The position numbers and the translations under genes were made by a program. The notes beneath the pieces were generated by a model that was not told the origin of the DNA, searched no databases, and was given only the letters and a program-made list of their open reading frames with translations. Below are positions 45,547-56,164 of a stretch of 64,000 bases of DNA, piece by piece; the first letter of the stretch is position 1, and each line of letters starts with the position of its first letter. The stretch lies in contig CM054059.1 of the NCBI GenBank assembly GCA_028641055.1, positions 110,062,263 to 110,126,262 on the forward strand, in the 5' to 3' direction. The DNA comes from Alopecurus myosuroides (lineage: Eukaryota > Streptophyta > Magnoliopsida > Poales > Poaceae).

Positions 45547-48500
45547 TGTCACACCCTAGTTTTTGGATTCTTGTACTGTAGTTCAAGGAGACAAAAATGT
45601 GGGCCAACAATTTTTTATTCTAACAACATGTTTGTTTGAACCAACATGTCTATGTTGCAATGATCACATATGCAATGCAAAGAAAGTTTACTTTGAAAAC
45701 CAATACAAAATTTTCCTCAAAACACTTCTATTGTTTTCCTGATGTTTTCCCTAATGCGACTTGAGTGATTTTTATTCCAAGACTTGGATCATGCTTGATT
45801 GCATCTTGAAATAAACTTTTAACTTTGTTGGATCCAAGAAAACAAAAATTCAAAATGGTTTATGGAAATTTTCTTCTAAGTTTTCTACTGAAACTATTTC
45901 CTGAAAATATAGCCAAGTACCTGTTTTCCACACTTGTTTTCACTAGGATATAATATTCCATTTTGTGTGTTTCTTGACTTGTATTTGTTCCTTGATATAT
46001 GTACTACAAATCCATAATCTTGGTTTGGATTTTGGAATAAGAAAAACAATCTTTTCTTGTTGTTTTTGTGGAAGAAAAATAAGACACAAAAAGACATTTT
46101 TAGGAAACAGAGAAAAACAGAAAGTACCCCTTTTCCCACTTTGTTTTCATAGCCTTCAACTATTCCAATTTTGTTTTAAAAATATGTTTGTGAAAGTTTA
46201 AAACATGTTTAACAATCTCCAACTTTCAAAACAAAATTTGGTTTCCATTTGACCCGTGAAAACAAGCTGGACTTTTTGATGTTTTTTACTGTTTCCAGCA
46301 CTTAGAAAATTTGGCTAAGTCCTAACTGAATTTTCTGATTTTTTCAGAGACGGTTGTTTTACAAAACTTGAACAACTGTTTTCGATTACTTTTGGTTAAT
46401 ATTTTGAAATGCCACTTTGCCAAAATGTTTCACTATAGTTTGGACTTCACTTTGGAACCTTTGGTTTGCTTCTAGATGGTCAAGGGAGAGAGAGAGAGCA
46501 AGTCAGAAAGAGAGGTGGCAGAGAATAGGATGGCATGACATGGAGCACAGTGCAAATGTTTACTGTGGCCATACCGTAGCCTTTCCACCCCTCAAACGCC
46601 AACCTCTAGCTGCACACGACCACCCCATGCTCCCTCACATGGTGCCATGCTTGGCACTATCGCGGACACACCCTGGAGCGCCCCCATGTCGTTTCTGACA
46701 GCCCCCAGAGCAGCCCCTAGCCTTCCGACTCGATGCCGTGGCTTTAAGCCTCCTCGCATGAAACCCTCTCGCCACTGCCTCCCCACTCACCCACACGCTC
46801 ACCTTGAGCCGAAGAAACGCCCGGAGAAGCCTCCACGAGCGTCGCGAGTCAAAACTTTTTGATGTTTTTACGGGGATCTCGCGATCGACGGGCCACCGTA
46901 GCAGCCTGAGGTGGTGCACCTCGCACCCGTTCCCTCCCATCGCTCTTTATCGCCCTAGATGAGATCCCCGTAGCGCGTAAACGCCCCCTGACACTCCCCC
47001 TTGTCCCCTCGCGTGCAGGTTCATCGCCGCCGTCGTGGTCGCCGCCGCGGACGCGCGGTCGTGCGCCATCACCTGGAGCCACGACCGTCGCCGTTCTCTG
47101 TTCCTCTCGACTCCTCCGAGTGCCAGCACCCTCCCTGACCTCGCGCCTCTACGCTGCAACCCCCATGGTGAGCCGTCGTCGTTTTCCCCGTAGCACCGGA
47201 TGAGAGAGAGAGTAGGGAGGAGGAAGAAGAGACGTGGCCCATTGCTTGCGAGATCGACGGTGCATGTTGAACGCCCAACGTTCCCGTGATTCTCCGCGCG
47301 CGCGAGCGTGTGTGTTCCGTTTCGGCCGTTAGTTGGGCCGCGCCCGTAAAAATCCAGCCCGTGCAGTGTTTAGGTTTTTCCTTTAAAAATCGACAGAAAC
47401 ATTGTGTGTTTCTTTTGCTCTGTTTAAAATAGTTTGAGTGTATTTAAAATTCTACAAAAATTCATGGCAATATAGTAATATTTTCTGAACCACATCCAAG
47501 TGGTAGATCCATGTTTGCTATTTTATTTTTGGAGCGGTAATTAAAATGCCACAGAGTATCTGTGAGACCATTTTGGGCATAACTTTTCGTGTATGTTTCC
47601 AAATTGGTCAAAAAAATTGTTTTGAGTAGACATTAGATGTATCTATCATTAGAAGTTGACCTTGCATCAAGGAGAGTTACCAAATGGAAATTCCATCCAT
47701 TTTGGTAAAATGCCAGTAGGCTTTTCTAGGATTTTTAGAGGGAGTTTAGAAATGATTTTTGATGTGAATCCAATTGGATAAGTTTGTGTGTGACTATATC
47801 TTTGTAATAATATCTTGGCATAATTATTGGAGCCCTATATTATTTTTGGCATGCATTTTTATATACAACACCTTTTCTGTTTTTATTAGATCTTGTGTGT
47901 TTGATTGTAAATAAATGTTTGCTTGTTGGAAACTTGTTTCCTAGCATGTGTAGATGTGTTTCTCTATGTTATTAGGTTGTTTTCTTGCAGTACAAATACA
48001 TTAGGAAGTGTGTGCTTGATTGGAAGTCAAATAGAAATAGAAATAGTCTAGTATTGTTTTATAGTTTACTTTTATTGAATAGATTTTGATGAGCTATCTT
48101 TGTATGTTTGTTACCTAGGGTTTTGATGTGGTTGTGTTGAGTCCAGTACCATTTTGGTACTGATATTTTGATGTTATCATCTCTGTTAGTTTGCACTTTA
48201 TTTTATAGAAAAGCATGAGCAGCATTTGTTTGTTTGTTTTCACTAGTACGAGTAGTGTGCGATGAATTGTTTGGTAGATGTTTATTTGATCAAATAGGAC
48301 CAGAGGCTTTGTGACCTCTTAAATGCCTTGGTATATTGGTGGTCCCATAACCCACTTGTCCCATTACATTTTGGTTGGGAATACAAATTCCCTACCATGC
48401 ACTTGTTTGTTAGTGGCACATAATGTTATATGTGTGTTTAGTATTTTCCACCAAGGAAAATAGATGGATGCTCTGCTTGTTTGATTGAAGTGTTTAGTAA

Positions 48501-51500
48501 TACTTTGTGGATACTAGTATGTTAGTTGAAGTTCATTTGTTGATATGGTGATCCCTTGGGAATATCATGTTGAGAAATGATTGATTGTTGTTTTGATTGT
48601 TTTGAGTGTTGTTTGCAAATAGAAGTATTTTCCTAGTGTTGGTAAATTATTTGTGGATAGATTTTTCCTTGAGTGCTTTGAGTTTAGAATGTGGTTGATT
48701 GATCATGTATTGATTGTATATCTACTAGTTGTATAGCTTGTACTTTGATTTCTTGTATTTGATTGATTAGAAAAGCATGATTTGTTAGACTTGGTTGATT
48801 CTTGCTAAGTAGTTGTTTTCATAGAATTGTTTTAGTATAATTGTTCACTAGCATGTGTAAGGTGTATGCGCTGTTAGTAGCTATTTATATTCATGTGTTG
48901 ATTGTTTATGATTATGTATCCTTGTAGTGTTGTTTGCTTCTCTAGTGTTGCATTAGCATCACCACTAGATATTATGAGTTGCTTTAGTATTGTTGCCTTT
49001 CTGTTTTATGGGTGTATGAGTATCCTAGCATGTTTAGCATGTTTTCACTTCTGTTATTATGACTTGACTTCTTGAGTTGCTAGTGGTTATAGGTTGTGTA
49101 GTACTTTATTCCTTATGGCATGCTTGTGTAGAATTTTCATACTAGTATGCTTTTAGTGAACTCCTGTTATTTGTTCTATTATCTAGCTTTATTATCTCTT
49201 GTGATTATTGTGTTTTTAAGTGTGTGTTATGACTTACAATTTATTGAGCCACTGGTTTGTTTGGTTACTTTCATGATTGAGTGATTCCTTAACTTTTGTG
49301 TAGACATAAGCATGGTCAGTAACTATATTATTCATCTGTGGTTTGTTTGCTTGTTGTTTGGAATTGTGTGAGTGTTTACCTTAGAATGAGTATTGTACTT
49401 ATGTTACGGTTATGTTTAGTAGTACCTTGTTATTTATTCTATAGGTTAGTGGTAACTTTATTGGTGATGCTTGCTTGTGTTGTTGTTAATACCCACTGCC
49501 ATGGGTATTGCTTTGATTGATTGTTAGTACTTTAGTAGCCTCACATTTGTGACCACAAGCTATATTTTTAGTTTCTTAAATATCTTGGTATGAGAGTGGT
49601 ACACCCACTCAACCTATGATATTTAAGATGTGTAATATGGTTTCTCAACCATATGTATTTCTAGCGATAGTTTTGTACCTTGAGAGTTTGTGAGATAGTT
49701 TCTCGATAACTTTTTGAGTGAGTGTGTTAGTATAAGCTTGCTTGCTGTATGTGTTGTTTTGTTTATGTGATTTCCTTTTTTGATTCTGAGTGTGTGTCTT
49801 TTATTCTTTTTACGACGCTAGAAAACGAAGAAAAATAAGAAGGAGTTGTAGAGCTGTGTGTCAAGTTCAAGCTACTTCAAGGCCAGGGACCCAAAGAGAT
49901 TTAAGGCAAGCCATCCTGATGCTTGCTGTTACTACCCTTATCATTATCTATCATGCATGTTTTACTTCTGAAAGTTTTACAAAACTTTCATTTCCAAAAA
50001 CTATTTTTGAGTGGCTATTACTACAATTAATATTATATATTATTATGCGAGTAGTTGAAACTTGGTGTTACCAAGCCCATAGCCACCATATGGTATTTAT
50101 TACCACCAAAAGTATTAGTCCCTAAGTGGACATATTAAAAACATGTTTTTGCAAAACAAAGGATTTATGGAAAACCCGGTAGAAAGGCGAAGCCTTATCC
50201 ACCGGAGGAATGTTGAAGTGGTCATTTTGGGGAAAAAGGTGTTTTACAAAAAGGACGCATAACCTAGTCTTCGTCGGACAACCTTTACCGTATGGATACT
50301 CTACCTCAACATGGGCACGGGGCTTAATTTGAAACTTGTTTTTGTTAGTGTGTGTTCTATCTCAATTTGCTATAAGGGGACGTACTCCCTCGAACCGAAA
50401 TGTCGCTAGGAGGGGAATACGAGACATACACAGTGAGGGATTAAGTTCTCCTCCGGGTGCGACAGTTGGGTCTCCTGCCGTGGCGGGGTGAGACCTGGTG
50501 CCGGGGAGATTATACCCAACTGAAGAGATAGTCATATTCTAGCTTGAACATAGTGGATGGTTAGGATCAGTTATCTGATGTTTGCATACTGTTGTTACAG
50601 TCCGTGGCTCTTCACGGCAGATGTACTGGATCTTGTGGAATGTGTACACCTATGCAGAGTCAAACTATTCTGAATAGCCGCGTCCTCGGATATGGATAGT
50701 TGAATGTCCATGTAGCTAGCATTGTGTCAATGTTTTCAAAAAGGAATTTCGAAAAGGATGTTGAACTTGTGGAGTATTGAAAGGAGGAACTTTGTACCAG
50801 TGAGGTTCGGATGAAGAAAAGCTGGAAGATGTTTTACAAAAAGTTTTGAAAGAGAAAACCTTCTTTTCTAAACAAAAACTGGAACTTGATTCCAAGAATT
50901 TTTGCAAAGAGAAAACTTTCTTTTTTAAAAAGTTTTACAAAACCTCTTGTACATGTGATATCTACAAGAGAAAGAAAAATTATTATTTTCTTTTGAAGTA
51001 TCTTCTTCAACAAAGATATAGAGATTTTAAAATCAACTATGATGTATCCTTCATATATCATGGATAGTTAACCCTATGTATAGCCTACCTATTCCACCAT
51101 ATAAGCATACTTGCATTCTATAAGCTTCATGACGGGTGTCTTGCTGAGTACATTCAAACGTACTCATATTGGTTTTGTCCCTGGTATTTACTTTCCATAC
51201 TTTGAGTAGGAGCCTCGGGAGGAGATCTACGAGGAGGAGTACTACACTGATGGACTTGCAAACTAGGATCGTCTCCCGGTCAGCAGCCTGTAGGTTAATG
51301 CGTGACTTGGGCTCTACTATCTTGTGTGTGTTTTGTCTTCCGCTGTGTGTGTTATGTGCTTGCCCTGCGTGGCTATTGTGTTAGACTTGGTCATGTGACC
51401 ATGTCTCTTTTGTAAGACCTTTGTGTAAACGTTTAATGGATGTTGTATCTAAATGCCATTTTGATATGTTGTTCACAACTGGTGTGATCTGGGATCGTGA

Positions 51501-51548
51501 ATGTATGCATATTGGAGGTCCTTGAAAAGTGGTTTGGGGGTCCTTACA
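45547..51548 (+). mobile_element. 6-kb insertion, probable solo long LTR (LARD/Sukkula-like)
   Basis: Starts TGTCACACCC and ends GGTCCTTACA, flanked by CAAAA on both sides (45542-45546 and 51549-51553). There is no coding domain and no second copy of its ends inside, so it reads as one very long LTR left after recombination, or a terminal-repeat element of unusual size. The first 900 bases are AT-rich. A GC-rich promoter-like block with a GA run is at 46470-47340, followed by a long T/G-rich transcribed-looking region, a GC-balanced part at 50150-50710, and a final acidic codon-like piece near 51200-51270. Triticeae LARDs such as Sukkula have LTRs of about 4-5 kb, so the length is near that class; the family is not verified. 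Confidence 0.8.
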
Positions 51549-51553
51549 CAAAA

Positions 51554-52426
51554 ATAGTGAAGATAATTTGTATTATTATTTGGGGCTGGGAACCCCGTTG
51601 CCAGCTCTTCTAGCATTTGGATAAGTGGATGAAGCCACTAGTCCAGGGTGTGAAATCCAATCAACAAATAAGACAAAGATTCCCTATTTGCGTCCTCATG
51701 AGTTAAAACAGGAGCACAAAATAGGTGTAAATTTGAAGGTTTAAAGGTAGCACACAAGCAATTTACTTGGAGAGGCGGTGAAATACCACATATAGGTAGG
51801 TATCGTGGACACAAATGGCAAGGTTTTGGGGCTCAAAGTTTGGATGCACGAGAAGCATTCCCTCGCAGTACAGGTTTTTGGCTAGCAAGCATAAGTTTTG
51901 AAGTAAAACAAACAAAAACATATATAACAAAGCCAATCATGCAATCTTCCTTGAAGGTGCAAACAAACTTATTTGAGAATACTAAGCTTATGAGCTAACA
52001 AGAAAGAAAGATCATGAAATAATATATCTACATGCAACTCCCTCTTTTCTACTTAAGTCTCAACATATTGTTGCTACTGACCAATGCTAAGTTTGCCAAA
52101 ACCAACTAGATTACCTTGAAGCTCCAACATTGATACCAATACTAATAAAAAGATCAATCACATAACAAAAATTGCAAACTAAAATAAAGTAGAACAAGTA
52201 GATGATGAAACTTCTCATTAATATTTCATTACGGCAACTCAAACCAAGGGATGCAACGATAAAAAACTAAGGAATGACACTTCCATACTGCAAACCATAC
52301 TATATGATATTTTCTCTACTCATGATATGACTCTACTAAAAGGTAAAAGGGTGAAAGATAAAGGTGATACTGCGGCACTCCCCCAAGCTTGGAACAAGCC
52401 AAGGGGATGCCAATACCAATGATTAA
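51554..52426 (-). other. Non-coding 3' interior of the 18-kb element (part 2)
   Basis: Continuation past the 6-kb insertion. It shares blocks with 34780-34900 of the gag-protease element (ACACAAGCAATTTACTTGG against its counterpart). It contains an internal polypurine motif at 52377-52390, 37 bases beyond the stop of the extra frame. Confidence 0.7.
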
Positions 52427-52964
52427 TCAATTCTTCGATGGTGGTGGTGAATCCTTCTCGATGATCATATCAATTGATTTCTTCAAATCTTCAATTGCGA
52501 ACATAAGCATACACATCATCTCCGTGTTGTGATCAATACGGTTTGCATGCTTGTCCGGCGGTGAATTCCAGCCATCAATATTTTCCCCCACACTTCCTTA
52601 GGTTGAGAGCTTTCTCTATCTGCACGGTTAGAACGATCCATATCCCAGCAAGAAGGAAAATCTGCCTCAGGTACCCTCCTAGATTGATACTCGTGAATTA
52701 AAGTACGGAAAGGTTTCTTTATGCCTGAAAGTGGTGTCCTTGAAGCTAAGCGGTGACGTGGGGCCTTCCCTCTGGTGCCCATCCTTGCTGTTTGCTTGGA
52801 AGGTTTTGCAACCACTCCAATGCTTGCGATGGTGGCGCGTGGAAGCACTCGTGGGTTTTCTTCTACATCTCCTTCAGCTCCACTCTCGAGCTCCTCCTCC
52901 GTCTTCCGGTCTTGGAGATCATCTTCCTTCGGTCCCTCCCCTTGTTGTTGTTGGCGGAGACCAT
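52427..52964 (-). pseudogene. Short extra frame downstream of integrase, frameshifted
   Basis: Starts with the ATG at 52964 (MVSANNNKGRDRRKM), moves to another frame that holds LPRATIASIG and PLSGIKKPFRTLIHEYQS, then to a third ending in DMIIEKDSPPPSKN and TGA at 52427-52429. So one product of about 180 residues was split by at least two small indels. It is basic in the middle. I know similar frames between integrase and the 3' LTR in wheat Athila-like elements, but not a function. It is not an obvious envelope protein, as no signal peptide or membrane segment is visible. Confidence 0.6.
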
Positions 52965-53302
52965 GATGCTTCTAAAGCTGAAAACAGATCCTCGCAGAAA
53001 CAGCTCGAAACAGAAACACGACGAGAAAACGATATACGGACCTCGGGGGGTCCCGGGGGTTATATAGCAAAAATATGCGTAACGAAAGGAAATTCCAGGC
53101 CGAAAACGAGTCGGGGAGGGGATCCGAGGCTCGCACACCATAGGGTGGCGCGGCCAAGAATGGGCCCATGCCCCCACATGGTGTGGTGCCTCTGGCACCT
53201 TCCCCAACTCCTCTTCGGCTCGGTATTTTTCATATTTTCCAAAAAACAATGAATTATAACTTGGAAGGTAATCCGCGAACTTTTTCTTAATAGAACTGTT
53301 AC
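52965..53302 (-). other. Spacer between integrase and the extra frame, GC-rich
   Basis: The 340 bases after integrase contain a GC-rich patch with GGCGCGGCC (53147) and short frames on both strands. On the minus strand it ends with GGTCCGTATATCG and a GTTTCG-rich leader before the extra frame, which suggests a subgenomic promoter or splice leader for that frame. That role is inference. Confidence 0.4.
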
Positions 53303-54500
53303 CTATTCCAAAACAGACTCTACAGATTCTGGAATCTTCCCTCTAGTGAACTTCTCCGGAGTCGTTACTTGAATAACATCAACATCTTCATCATAAGAAT
53401 CCCCAGAAATATAATGTTTCAGTCTTTGCCCATTTACCACTTGTGTAGTTTTATCTTTGAGGGAAGCAATTTTGATTGCACCCGAATGATACAATTCTTC
53501 AATAATATAAGGTCCTTCCCACCGGGAGAGTAATTTTTCTGCAAAAAATCTGAGACGAGACCGATACAATAGAACTTTCTCACCAACATGAAACTCTCTT
53601 TTAAGGATTATTTTATCATGCCATTGTTTAACTTTCTCTTTAAAGAGCTTAGCATTTTCATAAGCTTCACATCTCCATTCATCTAGATGATTCAAATCAA
53701 GCATTCTTTTCTTACCAGCAAGTTTAAAATCTTTATTTAATTCTTTCACTGCCCAATAAGCTTTGTGTTCTAATTCTAAAGGCAAGTGACAAGCTTTTCC
53801 ATAAACAATTTTATAGGGAGACATACCCGTAGGGTTTTTATAAGCAGTTCTATAAGCCCATAAAGCATCATTCAACTTATCAGACCAATTCTTCCTAGAT
53901 TTATTAACAGTCTTTTGCAAGATAGATTTAATTTCTCTATTTGATAATTCTACTTGCCCACTGGTTTGAGGATGATAAGCTGAGGCAATTCTATGATTAA
54001 CATCATATTTATCAAGGGTTTTTCTAAAACCACCATGAATAAAATGAGAACCTCCATCTGCCATAAGATATCTAGGCACACCAAACCTAGGAAAAATAAC
54101 ATCTTTAAGCATTTTTAAAGAGGTCTCACCATCGGCACTTTTCATAGGTATAGCTTCTACCCACTTAGTAACCTAATCAACATCAACAAGAATGTGAGTA
54201 TAACCATTCAAAGGAGGAAAAGGACCCATAAAGTCAAATCCCCAACAATCAAAAGGTTCAATAACAAGAGAATAACTCATAGGAATTTCATTACGTCTAG
54301 AAATATTTCCTACTCTTTGACATTCATCACATGATAAAATAAATTTACGTGCATCTTTAAAGAGAGTAGGACAATAGAAACCTGATTGTAGAACCTTCTC
54401 GCGGTTCTATCTCCAGCGTGATGTCCTCCATAAGCACTACCATGGCACTTCTTCAATATTTCACGTTGTTCATGATCTGGAACACTCCTTCTCATAATAC

Positions 54501-56164
54501 TGATTGCTGGTAGAGTTGATGAGGGAGTGGTTGCTTCTTGATGATGATTAACTCCCCGGCAACGGCACCAGAAATTCCTGCTGCTATGGATGGTGTGTTG
54601 GAAACCCCAAGAGGAGGGTGTGATGAGTGCAGCGGTAACAATTTCCCTCAGTTAAGAACCAAGGTTATAAATTCAGTAGGAGAAAGAGGATCTTCAGAAG
54701 GTTGATGCCACTGACGGTGGTGATAGCGCCTCATCGGTATCAGCAACAACGTGGAACCTGCACACAACACAACCAAAATACTTTGTCCCAACGGTACAGT
54801 GAGGTTGTCAATCTCACCGGTCTTGCTGAAAAAAAAGATTAGACGTATAGTGTGGAAAATAGTGTATGCTTGCAGTAAGTAAAGAAAGAAGGAAATTGCA
54901 GTGTTTTGTTTAATAGTGTAGGAAAATGGACCGGGGTTCATAGGTTCACTAGTGGTGTCTCTCCATAAAAGATAGCATGCTGGGTGAACAAATTACAGCT
55001 AGTCAATTGACAAATAGAGGTTGCACCGTAGTGCACATTCATGACATGATGACTACTATGATACCTAGTGCGGGCATTACAACAATATACATAGACCGTA
55101 ATCCAACTGCATCTATGACTAATAATCCACCCTCAGGTTATCATCCGAACCCCCTTAGGTATTAAGTTGCAAGCAATAGATAATCGCATTAATCAATGTG
55201 TGTAATGTAAGCAATGATTGTGCACGCGGTCACTCACACCGCTGTTCTCTCCCTAGTGGCAATAGGACATCCTCCCCCGTCACATTTCTGTCACTCGAGC
55301 ACAGGCGAAAAGGAGGCATGAACCCAACTATCGAGCATAAATACTCCCTCTTGGAGTCACTAGCAACTACTTGGCCAGAGCAACCACTAGCAACGGAAAG
55401 CATGCAAGATCACAAATAACATACGCAATAAATACTATAATCAACCTGGCATAAGTTCAATATTCATCGGATCCCAGCAAACACAGCACATAGAATTACA
55501 TAAGAACAATCTCGATCATGTTAGGCAGCTCACGAGATCTAAACATTGAGGCATAGGAGGAGAAGACAACCATCTAGCTACTACTATGGACCCATAGTCC
55601 AAGGATGAACTATTCACGCATCACTCCGGAGGCAGGCATGGTGATGAAGAGGCCTCCGGTGATGATCTCCTCTCCGACAGGGTGCCGGGAGACAGCTTCA
55701 GAAACCCCTGATCTAGGGTTGACGACGACGACGGCTGCGAAACTTTTTGGGGGATTTTTGATCTGGTGCTTAGGGTTTTCCTTCGGAGGGGAATAAATAG
55801 GCGAAAGGGCAAAGGCGGTGGAGCCCTGGGGGCCCCACACCACCCCTGGCGCGACCAACAGGGGGCGCCACCCATAGTGTGGGCCCCCTGAGCCCTCCCC
55901 TCCGGGTCTCTTCGGGACTCCGTGGAACCTTCAGGAATTCTAAGACTTCCAGACTTCGAATTTTCCAATTCCGAGAATATTTCCAGAACAACTTTTCTGA
56001 AACTAAAAACAACAAAAAAATAGGGAACTGGCTATGTGGCATCTTGTCAATAGGTTAGTCCGGAAAATCGATAAAAATGACATAAAGAAGGGAGAAAACA
56101 TGTAGCAATTGGCATAATATTATCATGAAACATCAGAAATTATAGATATGTTTGAGACGTATCA
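54501..56164 (-). mobile_element. LTR-type insertion (1,664 bp) inside integrase, carrying a PBS
   Basis: Flanked by AATAC on both sides (54496-54500 and 56165-56169). Removing it with one duplication restores the integrase frame exactly (…KEGVDG-I-MRRSVPD), so the borders are certain. On the minus strand it starts TGATACGTCTCAAAC and ends CAGCAATCA. Its body is an LTR of the same family as 23568-25100. The usual LTR end (about 54590, after TTGGGGTTTCC and the AGCAGCA phrase) is followed inside the insertion by a primer-binding site at 54554-54570 and about 53 bases of leader. Confidence 0.92.
54554..54570 (-). other. tRNA-Asp-type primer-binding site inside the 1.66-kb insertion
   Basis: On the minus strand TGGTGCCGTTGCCGGGG, which differs at one position from the complement of the plant tRNA-Asp 3' end as I know it. 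Normally this lies just outside the LTR; here it is within target-duplicated borders. Confidence 0.75.
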
